DNA of 64,000 nucleotides. Source: Hankyongella ginsenosidimutans. GTDB lineage: Bacteria; Pseudomonadota; Alphaproteobacteria; Sphingomonadales; Sphingomonadaceae. Position 1 is the first letter of the stretch; each line of letters begins with the position of its first letter. The stretch is taken from contig NZ_CP039704.1 of assembly GCF_005144965.1 (NCBI RefSeq), forward strand, positions 186,001-250,000. Reading direction: 5' to 3'. Both the position numbers and the translations under genes were made by a program. A model generated the notes under the pieces. It worked only from the letters and a program-made list of their open reading frames with translations, was not told where the DNA came from and did no database searches. Positions 30,716 to 41,650 of this stretch are shown here, one piece after another.

Positions 30716-32035
30716 ATCCGTAGGCGCGCGCCAGCAACTCGATCGGGTGGTGCACGGCCTTCGGCTGGCCGATGGCTTCCAGCACCTGCTCGAGGTGCGG
30801 CCCTGCCAGCGGGCACTCCGTGACCACATGCGCCGGGTTGGTCTTGACCAGCGCCCGTCCGGCCGGGGTGCCGACCTTGATCGCGGTATCGAAATTGCCT
30901 TTGAAATAGCCCCACTTCCCGCCATGCCCGGAGCAACGCTCGACCAGGGCCGGGTTGGCCTCGGGGATCAGCTTCAGCATCTCGACCGCTTTTGGGCCGA
31001 AGTTCTGCGCGCGTGAATGGCAAGCGAGATGGACGGAAATACCGCCCGCGAGCGGCTGCAGACCCGCCGCGAGGCCGTGCTTCTTGGCAATGTCGACAAC
31101 ATACTCGCTGAGGTCGTACGTCGCCTCGGACAAAGCCTTGACCTCGGCGTTGCCCGGCATCAGCAGCGGCCACTCGAATTTCAGCATCAAGGCGCAGGAC
31201 GGCGTCGCTGCCACGATGTCGTAGCCTTGCGCTGCATAAGGCAGCAGCGCCGCAACGATCGGCACGGCTCCAGCCGTCACACCCGGCAAATCGCCATTCT
31301 CAAGCTTCGGCATACCGCAGCAGCCGGGATATTCGAGAGTGACGGCCACACCGTTATGGGCAAGCACGCGAATGGCCGCCGTCGCAATGCTATGATCGTT
31401 GTAGTTGTGAAAACAGGTCGCGTAGAATACCGCTTTGCGCCCAAACGCCGGCGCATCGGCATTTGGTTCCGGAATAACCGGCCCCAGCGCCTTGGTGAGC
31501 GGCATGTCGGCGTAGCGCGGCAGCGTGGCGCGCGGGTCCAGCCCGGCTACCGCTTCGAGCACGTTGCGACCCAGGCTGTTCCCACGATCCGTGACCATGT
31601 TGGCGGCACCGCTGAGGAATGTCGCGACCGGACCCACGCGGTCGGTCTCGGCAAGGTGGCGCTCGATCAGGCGGGTTTCACCCTTGCGATGGGCGACAGC
31701 GCGCGCGCGCAGCATCAGGTGCGGAAAATCAAGGTTGAATTCGTGCGGCGGCACATAGGGGCACTTGGTCATGAAGCACATGTCGCACAGGGTGCAGGCA
31801 TCGATGACCGGCTGAAAATCCTTTGACTCGACGGTATCCAGTTCGCCGGACGGTGCCTCGTCGATCAGATCGAACAAGCGTGGGAAGCTATCGCACAGGT
31901 TGAAGCAGCGCCGGCAGCCATGGCAGATGTCGAACACACGGCGCAGTTCTGCATCGAGTGCCGCTTCGTCGTAGAACTGCTCCGATTGCCAATCGATTGG
32001 ATGGCGCGTCGGCGCCTCAGACTTCCTTCCCTCAT
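30699..32035 (-). CDS. Heterodisulfide reductase/GlpC-like protein with two [4Fe-4S] motifs (N-terminal frameshift as read)
   Basis: A cytoplasmic redox protein of about 445 residues. Two ferredoxin-type motifs are near the N-terminus, ICHGCRRCFNLCDSFP and ACTLCDMCFMTKCPY. A CCG-type site follows, with PGCCGMPKLENG intact, while the second reads RCSGHGGKWGYF, a variant of CCG. The first residues (ending APTRHPIDWQSEQFYDEAA) are in frame with the body but have no start, so I place the ATG at 32035 with one indel near 32025; GAGGGG lies 6 bases upstream. It belongs with rubrerythrin and DUF3501. The natural partner and substrate are unknown. Confidence 0.85.
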
Positions 32036-32087
32036 ACTTATCCCCTCAGGCCAGAATCGGGCTGCGCCGACGCGACGCTGCCCGCCA

Positions 32088-32243
32088 GTGTCCAGAACCT
32101 GAAATCCGTTGCACGCAGTATCTTGCCCTGCTCGATTTCAGGTTCGAGAAGCACACTGGCAAATCAACGTTCCTCGTGCCGCTTTTAGAATCGAAGCTCA
32201 TCCTTGAGCCCCATTCGCGGTGCGAACTTCGATTCCACGACAC
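32088..32243. repeat. PX-PY composite palindromic element, copy at 32.1 kb
   Basis: PX part 32088-32156 (GTGTCC, CTGAAATCCGTTGCACGC, GATTTCAGGTTCGA, CACAC). PY part about 32175-32243 (TTAGAATCGAAG, GCGAACTTCGATTCCACGAC). It has the same order and spacing as the 19.7 kb copy but is more diverged in the loops. It lies between the Fe-S protein gene and rubrerythrin. Confidence 0.75.
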
Positions 32244-32244
32244 T

Positions 32245-32306
32245 AGAGCCTGATCGGTTGAGGTTGAAGCATATGTGCTTCAACCGAGAGCGTGAATCAG
32301 GCTCTT
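32245..32306. repeat. Family B palindrome, full copy
   Basis: AGAGCCTGATCGGTTGAGG and GTGAATCAGGCTCT form the outer arms; TTGAAGCATATGTGCTTCAA is a nested inner palindrome. It directly abuts the PY hairpin. Similar copies are at 32367-32429 and 54650-54710. Confidence 0.75.
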
Positions 32307-32330
32307 ATCAACAATTTAGACCATGATTCA

Positions 32331-32357
32331 CGTTTCAGATTGATTCAATCTGAAACG
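32331..32357. repeat. Near-perfect 27-nt palindrome
   Basis: Arms CGTTTCAGATTGA and TCAATCTGAAACG around a single central base. It lies between two family B copies and could form a very tight hairpin or act as a symmetric binding site. Confidence 0.6.
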
Positions 32358-32366
32358 ATCAAATCT

Positions 32367-32429
32367 AGAGCCTGATCGGTTGAAGCGGAGAGCAAGGTTG
32401 CTTCAACCGATGGCGTCAATCGGACTCTT
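32367..32429. repeat. Family B palindrome, diverged copy
   Basis: AGAGCCTGATCGGTTGAAGC at the left and TTCAACCGATGGCGTCAATC then GGACTCT at the right. Outer arms have decayed by a few mismatches relative to the 32245 copy. Confidence 0.65.
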
Positions 32430-32495
32430 TTCAAATATACATAGCAGCTTTGGACTTTAAATCTGCACTGTGCAGGCCATCAGGCTGTTGCAGAT

Positions 32496-32535
32496 TTAGG
32501 GTCAGGACTCAGTAAGAATGTGGCCTGACCCTAAA
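32496..32535. repeat. Family H element, collapsed copy
   Basis: TTAGGGTCAGGACTCAGTAA is followed after a few bases by GGCCTGACCCTAA, i.e. the two ends of the 12.1 kb element with almost no interior. It lies just downstream of rubrerythrin. Confidence 0.6.
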
Positions 32536-32552
32536 GTCCGTTGCTCTGGAAA

Positions 32553-32975
<423 letters not shown>

Positions 32976-33113
32976 GATGGCCTCCCTTTGTTGCAAGATA
33001 ACGATCCGGTCGGTCTTTATCCGCCCGGCCTGATACAAACCATTGGACGCAATAAAGGATCGACTCGAAAAGAGGAAACGAATTTAAGGCGGCGCGCTAT
33101 TCGCTTTTCTCGA

Positions 33114-33886
33114 TCAGTCGAGTGCGAGGTCCACCCAGACCGGCGTATGGTCCGATGGGCGTTCGGCGGCGCGCGGCTTGCGGTCGACGCCGGCCGCGAC
33201 CAGCCGATCGGCGGCCTGGGGTGAGAGCAGCAGGTGGTCGATCCGCAGGCCGTTGTCCTTGGCCCAGGCGCCGGCCTGATAGTCCCAGAAGGTGTAAGCA
33301 CGGCCTATGGGCTCGACGGCGCGGATCGCGTCCGTCAGCCCGAGCGCGCACAACTGCCGGAACGCCGCGCGGGTATCCGGTTGCACCAGTGCGTCGTCCG
33401 CCATGGCGGATAGCGAGAACACGTCCTCGTCAGTCGGGCAGACATTGTAATCACCGGCGAGCACAACGGGCTTTTCGGTTTCCAGAAGAGCGGCGGCGCG
33501 TGCAATCAGGCGGCGCATCCAGGCGAGCTTGTAATCGAATTTCGGCCCCGGCTGCGGATTGCCGTTCGGCAGATACAGCCCGCCAAAATGCCAGCGCCGA
33601 AATCCGCCTCGATATAGCGCGCCTGCTCATCAGCGGCATCGCCCGGCAGTGCGCGCAGGGTTACCGTGAACGGCCGCAGGCTGAGGATCGCAACGCCGTT
33701 GAAGCTCTTCTGGCCGACCGTCTCGACGCTGTAGCCAAGCGCGCGGATCGGCTCAGCCGGAAACGCATCGTCCGTGCATTTGATTTCCTGCAGACAGACG
33801 GCATCCGGCCGAGCCGTCTCCAGCCATTCGATCAGGCGCGGCAACCGCGCGGCGATGCCATTGACGTTGAATGTTGCAATACGCAC
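33114..33886 (-). CDS. xthA: Exodeoxyribonuclease III (one frameshift as read)
   Basis: An AP endonuclease/3'-5' exonuclease of base-excision repair. It has MRIATFNVNGIAARLP, the catalytic Glu in CLQEIKC, then GLYLPNGNPQPG, GDYNVCPTD, RIDHLLLSP and SDHTPVW, the full set of exonuclease III active-site segments. One frame change near 33588 is repaired by adding one G to a GG pair (restoring GAGHFGGLYLPNG). Repaired length is about 258 residues. It is followed after a short gap by the N-formylglutamate amidohydrolase-like gene, transcribed the same way but upstream of it. Confidence 0.92.
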
Positions 33887-33972
33887 GCGTTACCTCCTGC
33901 CTCAGCGATGCCAGCAGGAGCCCGGCGCGTCTAGACCTTGATCGCCTCAGACTGGGTCGATCTGCAGCCTAG

Positions 33973-34698
33973 TCAGAGGATATCCATCAGCATGGCCTGC
34001 GTCAGTGCCGCAAAACTCGCAACCCCTTCCGGCGTGTTGATCAGGTCCTGACGGAATTCCAGCGTCAGATAGGGCAGGCCGCGCGCCTCGGCGTGACGAT
34101 CCATGGTGTAGTTAAGCGCCTTGCCGGAATAGGGTTCGTTGTCGCCGATGGTAAGGCTGGTGTTTTGCCGAACCATTCCAACGCCTTGGTGGCCAGCCGG
34201 GCATCGCGATTGTAAAGCAGCCCGATATGCCAGGGCCGCTGCAGGGTCGGCTTTTCACGCAGGCGCGGCGTGAAGCTGTGGATGGACACGAGGATCGCGC
34301 CGCGCGACTTGGTTTCGATGGTGTCGATCTCGGCCGCAAGGCCATCATGATATTCATGGTGATACTTCAGGACGCGGCGCTGAACCTCCGCATCGCTCAA
34401 ATCCTGGTTGCCGGGGATCAGGATACCGTCTGACGAGTCCGGATCAGCCCGGGTGATCCGGCTCCCGGTTGACGTCGAGCACGAGGCGCGACACCGAGCC
34501 GAAATAGGCGCGGGCGCCATGCGGTCACGCAGGGTGCGGGTCAACGGATCAACCCCGACGTCGACTGCAATGTGATCTTCAAGCAAACCTGGATCAAGCC
34601 CGAGGTCGCCCAGGTCCGGCGGTATGAGGTTGGACGAATGATCCGCAACAAAAGCAAGCGGCGCGCGATGAACTCTCGACGGCCCGACGGTTTTTCAT
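33973..34698 (-). CDS. N-formylglutamate amidohydrolase family protein (frameshifted as read)
   Basis: A zinc-dependent amidohydrolase-like protein (family of HutG-type N-formylglutamate deformylases). The reconstructed 240 residues include AFVADHSSNLIPPDLGDLGL, HIAVDVGVDPLTRTLRDRM, ILVSIHSFTPRL, GDNEPYSGKALNYTMDRHAE and LTLEFRQDLINTPEGV, which match the family's His/Glu pocket and EPYS motif. Frame changes fall near 34693 (an AAAAA run after the ATG), 34505, 34450 and 34160. The histidine-utilisation genes are not nearby, so the real substrate may differ. Start at the ATG 34698 is inferred from one surplus A. Confidence 0.8.
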
Positions 34699-34765
34699 TG
34701 CTACCCCAAACGCTTACGCTACGCTCGATCCAGTTTGTAGGAACGTTTGCTTAATTCTGTATTAA

Positions 34766-37402
34766 CTAAACCAGACATTCAAGCGCTTGCGCTATCCGCA
34801 CCGTCTCGGCCTCGGCGGCGGCGAGTTTGGTGCGGTTCTCCTCGATCACCTCCTCCGGCGCCTTGTCGACGAACGCCGGGCTGCCGAGCCGCCCACGGAT
34901 CGCAGCGGCTTCCGCCTCCAGCTTGTCGCGCCGCTTGGCGAGGCGTGCGCGCTCGGCCGCCAGGTCGATCACATCGCCCAGTTGCAAGCCATAGGTCACC
35001 CCTGCACCACGACCTGCAAGGCTCCGGTGGCCGGCGGCGCATCGGCCAGGGCAATGCTCTCCAGTCGGGCCAGGCGCTTGAGCGGTGTCTCGAACACGGC
35101 GATCAGATCGGCCGTCGCGGGATCGGCATAGGCAACCAGGCACGGCAGCTGTGCGCCGGGCGGAACGTTGACTTCGGTGCGCGCCGAACGGATGGCGCTG
35201 ACCACAGCGATCAGCCAGTCGACCTGCCGCCCGGCCTGCGCATCGAGCGTCAGGCCGCCGAGGTCCGGCCAGGCCGCAACCGCCAGATCGCCGACGCGGT
35301 CCGGCTTCAGCGCATGCCACAGTTCTTCCGTGATGAACGGCATCAGCGGATGCAGCATCACCAGAATCTGGTCGAGCGCCCAGCCGGCGACGGCCCGCGT
35401 CTCGGCCTGTTCGGCTGCATCCTCCCCGGTCAGCACCGGCTTGGCGAGTTCCAGATACCAGTCGCAGAAGCGGTCCCAGACGAAGCTGTAGATGGCAGAG
35501 GCCAGATCGTCGAAGCGATAGGCCGCCAGCGCTGCATTCATCCGGTCGAGCGTGGCGGCGACTTCGGCGATCAGCCAGCGGTTGAGCGTCAAGCTGGCGG
35601 ACGGCGGTTGCATGCTGTCGCAGCCGCCGATGCCATTCATCTGGCAGAACCGCGCGGCGTTCCAGAGTTTGGTGGCGAAGTTGCGGTAGCCCTCGACGCG
35701 CTTTTCGCTGAGCTTGATGTCGCGGCCCTGCGTCTCCATCGCCGCCATGGTGAAGCGCAGCGCGTCCGCGCCGTACTTGTCCATGAACTCCAGCGGGTCG
35801 ATGACGTTGCCCGCCGACTTGGACATCTTCTTGCCCTTGGCATCGCGCACCAGGCCGTGGACATAGACGGTATGGAACGGCGGCTCGCCCATGAATTCCA
35901 GGCCCTGCATCATCATGCGCGCGACCCAGAAGAAGATGATGTCGAAGCCGGTGACCAGAACCGAGCCCGGGTAATAGCGCTTCAATGCCTCGGTGTCGTC
36001 TGGCCAGCCAAGCGTGCCGAACGGCCACAGGGCGGACGAGAACCAGGTGTCGAGCACGTCCTCGTCGCGCCGCAGATCGATGCCTGAGCCGGCCAGAGTT
36101 TGCGCTTCCGCCTCGGTTTCGGCGACAAAGATATTGCCGTCCGCGTCGTACCACGCCGGAATCTGGTGGCCCCACCAGAGCTGGCGCGAGACGCACCAGG
36201 GCTGGATGTCGGTCAGCCAGTTGAAATAGGTCTTGTCCCAGTTTTCCGGCACGAACTTCGTGCGGCCATCCTGACTGCCGCCAGCGCGTCCACCGCCAGC
36301 TTCTCGGCGTCGACGAACCACTGGTCGGTCAGCATGGGTTCGATGACCACGTTCGAGCGGTCGCCGAACGGCTGCATGATCACCCGGTCCTCGACCTGGC
36401 GCAGCAGCCCGAGGGCGTCGATATCCTCGACGATCGCCTTGCGCGCGTCATAGCGGTCCATGCCGCGGTATTTCTCCGGGACCCAGGGGCCGGACATCCG
36501 GGCTTCCACATCCATCAGCGGGAAGAAGGGAATGTTGTGGCGCTGGGCGACGACGAAGTCGTTGAAGTCGTGCGCGCCGGTGATCTTCACGGCACCGGAG
36601 CCCTTCTCGGGGTCCGGGTAGTCGTCGGCGATGATCGGAATGAGTCTGTCCGCGAGCGGCAGGCGCACATTTTGCCCACCATATGTGTATAGCGCGTGTC
36701 GCTGGGGTGTACGGCGACCGCACCGTCGCCGAGCATGGTCTCCGGCCGGGTGGTGGCGATGACGATCTCGCCCGAGCCGTCTTCCAGCGGGTAGGCGAAG
36801 TGCCAGAACTTGCCGTTGGTCTCCCGGTTCTCGACCTCGAGGTCGGAGACGGCGGTCTGGAACTTGGGGTCCCAGTTCACCAGCCGTTTGGCGCGGTAGA
36901 TCAGGCCCTTGCGATACAGTTCGACGAACACCTTGATGACCGCGCGGCTGAAGCCTTCATCCATGGTGAAGCGTTCGCGGGACCAGTCGCAGGAGGCACC
37001 AAGCCGCTTCAACTGGCTGATGATGGTGCCGCCAGACTGTTCCTTCCAGGTCCAGACCCGGCTGAGGAACTGGCCACGACCCATATCGCGACGATTGACA
37101 CCTTCGCTGGCGAGCTGGCGCTCGACGACCATCTGGGTCGCGATGCCCGCATGGTCGGTGCCCGGCTGCCAGAGCACGTCGTAGCCCTTCATGCGATGTA
37201 CCCGCACCAGGATGTCCTGCAGCGTATTGTTGAGCGCATGCCCCATGTGCAGCGAGCCGGTGACGTTGGGCGGCGGGATCATCACCACGAAGCGCTCGGC
37301 GCCTGGTCTGGCGTTGGCACCCGCCAGGAAATAGCCGGCGTCCACCCAGTGCTGGTACCATTTGGCTTCCGTGGCGGCGGGGTTGAAAATTTTATCGAGC
37401 AT
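34766..37402 (-). CDS. valS: Valyl-tRNA synthetase ValS (frameshifted as read)
   Basis: An essential class I synthetase of about 879 residues. Visible are the HIGH-type motif [27 protein letters not shown] of the editing domain, the [11 protein letters not shown] segment, KMSKS as [16 protein letters not shown], the anticodon-binding domain, and the C-terminal coiled-coil arm ending [14 protein letters not shown]. Frame changes lie near 36670, 36280 and 35000, with the length conserved overall. The ATG at 37402 gives the usual [15 protein letters not shown] start. The convergent or antisense frames of several hundred codons on the plus strand are shadows. Confidence 0.95.
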
Positions 37403-37517
37403 GCAGGTCCATCTGTCGTCAAAAGGTCGCGAAACGGCCGGCACCATGGCAAAGATCGTCACGGGGAAAGGGTTGTCGCACGGTGCGAGGCCGCCTCCAT
37501 CAGGAGAGGAAACGCGT

Positions 37518-37912
37518 ATGAGCGAGGTGTTCACCACCCACGGCGCGGTTAGCTGGACCGAACTGATGACCACTGACAAGGCCAAGGCGCAGAGCTTCTA
37601 CCGCGACCTGCTCGGCTGGACGCTTGAGGACCCGGCATGCCCGGCGTGGACTACACGCTGATCAAGGTCAACGGCGCGGCGATCGGCGGCATCATGGCGA
37701 TGACTCCGGACATGGCCGGCATGCCCACCCACTGGCGGACCTACATTACGGTCGACAATGTCGACGAGCGGGTCGCCAAAGCCACGCAGGCTGGCGGAAC
37801 CATCGTCCTCCCGCCGACAGATATCCCCGGTGTCGGTCGTTTCGCCATCATCCAGGACCCGACCGGCGGGGTGCTCAGCCTCATCACCTACGCGATGCCG
37901 GCGAGCAGCTAA
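37518..37912 (+). CDS. Glyoxalase/bleomycin-resistance (VOC) family protein (one frameshift as read)
   Basis: A small metal-binding vicinal-oxygen-chelate protein of about 131 residues: two repeats, the first with [20 protein letters not shown] and the second with [20 protein letters not shown] and [20 protein letters not shown]. One frame change near 37632 lies between GWTLED and the [10 protein letters not shown] segment. AGGAGAGGA sits upstream of the ATG at 37518. Substrate unknown; it is not a canonical GloA. It is divergent from valS and convergent with popZ. Confidence 0.82.
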
Positions 37913-37922
37913 AGCGGCGGGT

Positions 37923-38425
37923 TCAGCGGCCGCCGCCGCCTGCGATGCGGGAAATCTCGCGCGCGACCATCTGCTCGACAATGTCGGGCAGATTGCGGTC
38001 GAGCCATTCCTTGAGCATGGGGCGCAGCATTTCGCGCACCACGCCTTCCAGCGTGTTCTCGGCGCCAGCGTAGTTGCGCATCAGCATGCCGGACAGGGAA
38101 TTCAGATACTGGTTGGTGGCCGCCAGCGTCTCTTCCGACACCAGCGGCGCTTCGTTCGCAGCCTGAGGCGGCGGCATCATCATCGGTGCGCGCGACGGCT
38201 TGGCGCGCTCGGCAAACGTCGTCAGCTCCAGCACTTCGCTGGCGACTTCCGGCTCCGCATCCTCCAGCACCTCGTCGTCTTCCGGCAGATCGTCGAAGGG
38301 ATCCGGTTGCGGCGTGTCCTGTATCGGGCTGGGCGCAGGTGCCCCTCGCCTTCCTCGGAGATGATCCGGCGGATCGACGCCAGGATCTCTTCCATGCTCG
38401 GTTCTTTGGATTCTGCTGCGCTCAT
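37923..38425 (-). CDS. popZ: Polar organizing protein Z-like, PopZ/DUF2497 (one frameshift as read)
   Basis: PopZ forms a polar matrix that anchors chromosome origins in alphaproteobacteria. The N-terminal helix MSAAESKEPSMEEILASIRR is the standard start, followed by an acidic Pro-rich linker (PDPFDDLPEDDEVLEDAEPE) and the C-terminal oligomerisation region with NTLEGVVREMLRPMLKEWLD and RNLPDIVEQMVAREI. One frame change near 38345 is in the start of the linker. Length is about 167 residues. Its position immediately downstream of valS/VOC is common in this class. Confidence 0.88.
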
Positions 38426-38548
38426 GGAGCACCCCTGGCGGTTCGCTTACAGCATCACTATGGCGACTAAACGTTGATCAGGCGTTTACGCCAAAGCAAA
38501 GCATTTACCATGATTGGTGCCAGATACCAGCCATTACGGTTGGTAGTA

Positions 38549-38652
38549 GTGGGTCATTTTGAATAAACCGCTCGTGGTGAGCCTGGCGAACCACGAGCCG
38601 CTCAACCCTTCGTCCAGCTCAGGGGAGCGGCAAAATTTCAAAATGACCCACC
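38549..38652. repeat. Family D palindromic element, copy at 38.6 kb
   Basis: Outer arms GTGGGTCATTTTGAA and TTCAAAATGACCCAC enclose a core CTCGTGGTGAGC, CCACGAGCCGCTCAACCC, TTCGTCCAGCTCAGGGGAGC. The same core with other outer arms occurs at 43033-43144 and in part at 29566-29637. It lies at the 3' end of tolC, between popZ and tolC. Confidence 0.75.
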
Positions 38653-38659
38653 ACCGCCA

Positions 38660-40056
38660 TTACGGTTGTTTCTGCGAATTCCAGCCGAACCAGCGATATT
38701 TCACCTTGTTGTAATGCTGCGCCGGATCGTAGCCGTCCACCGTCAAGCCGAGCGACGCCACGCTCAGTTCGCCGGTCGCCGCAAGCAGGCGATAGACCGC
38801 CACCACCTCATCGCGCTGCGCGCGCGTCAGGGTCACGCGCGAGTCCAGCAATTCCTGCTCGGCGTCCAGAACGTCAAGTATGGTGCGCGAACCGACCTGC
38901 TGCTCCTGGCGCACGCCTTCCAGCGCAATCTCGTTGGCCTCCACGGCGGAACTCGCCGAGCGGATGGTCTCACGCGCGGTGCGCACCGCTTCCCAGGCAT
39001 TGCGGACATCCTCGGTGACCTGGCGTTCGGCGGACGCAACCTCAAGCATGCGCTGACTGCGGACTTCCTGGGCCCGCCGGACAGCAGAATACTCGGCACC
39101 GGACTGATAGAATGGAATGGTGATCTGCACGCCCGCCTGCAGGTTGGTGCCGCGGCGTCCGCCGGTCTGAGCGTCGCCGACCAGCGTGTCGCCTCGCGAG
39201 TGCGAGAGGCTGGCGATTCCGTCCAGGCTCGGCAGCACCGCGCCCTTCGCCTGGGAAACCCGGTAGCGCGCCGCCTTCTCGTTGGCGACGGCGGCCGTGA
39301 TGGTGGGGCTTTTGTCCAGCCCGCGCTCCACAGCCTGATCGACGCTGTTCGGCTGCGGCGGCAGTTCGCTCGGCGGCACAAGCGTTTCCGGTGCCTGCCC
39401 AACGACCTGCCGGTAGGCTTCCCGACTCGCGGTCAAGGCGCCTTCGGCCGCCGTGCGATTGCTGACCGCAAGCGCCAGGCGCGCTTCGGACTGGGCAACG
39501 TCGGTGCGCGTCAGTTCCCCGACTTCGAAGCGGTCCTTGGCCGCCTGAAGCTGGCGTTGCAGCACCGCGACCTGATTGTCGTTGAGCGAGAGCACGGCGG
39601 TATCGCGCACCACATCCATGTAGGCAGTGGCCGTGTTGACCAGCAGCGATATCTCTGCGTTGCGCAGGGTCTCGCGGCCGGCATCCACGGTCGCGTCCGC
39701 TGCGCGGATGTTGTTCGTGATGCGATTGCCGCGGAAGACCGGCTGGGTCAGGCGGGCGTTGAAGTTCTGGTCGGTCGAGCCGAATTGCGACGTGCGCGAG
39801 CCCTCCGGGAAAATGAAGGTTCTGCGGTTTTCGAACGCTCGAAGGTTGCCCCGCCGGTGATGGTCGGGCGCGTGCCGGCGACGGCGGTCGAGACGTCTTC
39901 ATCGAGCTGGCGCAGCACGGCGCGCTGTGCGCCCAGATCCGGGCTGGTGTTATACGCCGTCGCAAGCGCATCGTTGAGCGTCACAGCGCCGACGGTCTTG
40001 CTCGCGCCCGAAAGCATCAGCGCAATAAGAAGTAAGCGCTTGCCAGAAACAGTCAT
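38660..40056 (-). CDS. tolC: TolC-type outer-membrane channel (one frameshift as read)
   Basis: The outer-membrane exit duct of type I secretion and efflux systems. A signal peptide is visible (KRLLLIALMLSGASKTVGA), then two repeats of the outer membrane efflux domain: LNDALATAYNTSPDLGAQRA and later IAVSNRT-style helices, TRTDVAQSEARLALA, and VLDAEQELLDSRVTLTRAQR. One frame change near 39800 splits the N-terminal 75 residues from the rest. GGAGGAAAA precedes the ATG at 40056. Length is about 465 residues. It follows pcm after 35 bases, as is common in alphaproteobacteria. Confidence 0.92.
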
Positions 40057-40091
40057 GTAATTTTCCTCCACGGCCGCCCTCGGCCGATCTT

Positions 40092-40744
40092 CTAAAACTG
40101 AAACGTTACCGGTTTTGCGAGGCCCGGCAGCACCGGGGTGAAAGCATCCATGAACGCATCACAGCCAAAACCCCATCGACGGCGCGCGCCACGACACCTC
40201 GGCCGACTCCATCTTGCTTCAGGATGGCCACAACAACGCCGTGGGCTGCAAGCTGCCCGGCCCATGCCTGCGGGAGAAACTCCGTTGCGCCATTGACGAC
40301 AATCGCGTCGTAGGGCGCAGATGCCGGATACCCGGCCTCCAGCGCACCCTCGACAACAGCGACCGCCGAGTGGCCAGCCGCCGCCAGGGATGCACGAGCG
40401 CGTTCAGCCAGCGCCGCATCCTGCTCAAGCCCGGTTACTTTGGCACCCATGGCATCGAGAACAGCGCAGGCGTAGCCTGTCCCCGCCCCGATGACCAGGA
40501 CCTTGCCACCTGCCTGTATCTCGGCCTCGTTGAGCAGGCGCGCGATCGTCAGAGGCTGAAGCATCACTCGGCCGGCACCAAGCGGCACGTCTTCATCAGC
40601 GTAGGCGCTCGCCCGGCGGTCGTCCGGCACGAAATGCTCGCGCGGCACCGCCTTCAGCGCTGCAACCAATGCCGGGTCGTTCACCTTGGTGGTGCGCAGC
40701 TGGCTGACAACCATGGCTTCGCGGGCTGAGAGTTGGGTTTGCAT
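40092..40744 (-). CDS. pcm: Protein-L-isoaspartate O-methyltransferase-like (one frameshift as read)
   Basis: A SAM-dependent methyltransferase fold of about 218 residues. The motif I is VLVIGAGTGYACAVLDAMGA; VPREHFVPDD, ADEDVPLGAGRVMLQPLTIA and the PYDAIVVNGATEFLPQAWAG segment are typical of the Pcm-like proteins placed before tolC. The apparent end at 40106 is wrong: shifting frame near 40160 gives the family ending DAFTPVLPGLAKPVTFQF with a TAG at 40092. Whether it repairs isoaspartate or methylates something else is not known. Confidence 0.88.
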
Positions 40745-41058
40745 CTTCAGGCGACCTCTTTACTTGCGATGGCCGGAGTTTCTGGGTTTTCACCAGAAGC
40801 AGGAACTTCTTAAACCTGCGTTAACGACAAAATTACGCCAATTGCCAGTGCTTTTGACACCTGGTGTCTTGCAACAACAACACAGTGTTGAAGGCGACGC
40901 GCAAGGTCAAGCCGCGACCGGCCGGATGATCGCAGCCCTAAACCGGTTCGTCGCGACCGTAACGCGCCGGGCGGGTGAAGCGCCCTTTCCCCGGCTGGAC
41001 TGTAAGGGGCCTAAGGGTCTGGCCGGGCAACGGACGACGCGATACGGTGAGGACCAGA
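40745..41058. other. Intergenic region between pcm and the DUF6314 gene
   Basis: Divergent promoters are expected here. A TTGACA lies at 40854-40859 in a relatively AT-rich stretch, but no convincing -10 box is seen at the right distance. I see no repeat of the families described elsewhere and no small gene that I can support. Confidence 0.35.
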
Positions 41059-41548
41059 ATGACGACAAGACGGAACGCCCCACGATCGAGGCTGCGATCT
41101 TCGCACGGTTAGAGGGCGAATGGCGGCTGGAGCGCCGGATGGGGACCTCGGCACGTTCACCGGCGTCGCGGTTTTCAGCCCGTGCGCACCCGATGTCCTG
41201 CGCTATCGGGAAGACGGCGTCCTGCTGCAAGAGAACGGCATATCCCTGCCGGGGTACCGCGAATACGATTACCGCCTCGCCCCGGACGGCATCGCGATCC
41301 ACTTCGCGGACGCTCACAGGCGCGGCGCACTCTATGTGACGCTGCGGTTTTCCGGCTTGGCGGCCGCGTACGAGGCGCAAGCGACGCACCTCTGCGCGCC
41401 AGACACATACCGGCACCGGATGACCTGGCATGCCGACGACCGCTTCAGCACCGTCGTGGCGGTTGCAGGTCCGCGCAAATCCTATACCCTTGCCAGCCAT
41501 TACCGCAGGTCGGCGACGCCATCCGTTTGTCTTGCCGGGATTTCTTGA
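41059..41548 (+). CDS. DUF6314 family protein (frameshifted as read)
   Basis: A protein of about 160 residues of unknown function. The conserved order is visible: ARLEGEWRLERRM, GTFTGVAVFSPCAPD, LRYREDGVL, YREYDYRL, IAIHFADAHRRGALYVTLRF, THLCAPDTYRHRM and the final VVAVAGPRKSYTLASHYRR. These match the DUF6314 layout, which suggests a small-ligand-binding beta-barrel; that is inference. Frame changes lie near 41065 and 41140. The ATG at 41059 is chosen because GAGGA is 6 bases upstream, though an indel must follow it. Confidence 0.7.
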
Positions 41549-41650
41549 AGCGATTTCCATGCAGAAGGCGCGCGGCATAATAGGCCTTGCAGGGCCGAAA
41601 CGCGCGGTGCAGCATCAGCCTGTTGGCGTTTTTCGAACAAGCAGGCATGC

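Noticed and set aside
29500-32540. A CRISPR array
   Set aside because: The repeats are palindromes of several different families with unequal spacing, not identical direct repeats separated by unique spacers, and no cas gene is present.
34747-36087. A 446-codon frame antisense to valS
   Set aside because: It mirrors the valS coding frame and resembles no family.
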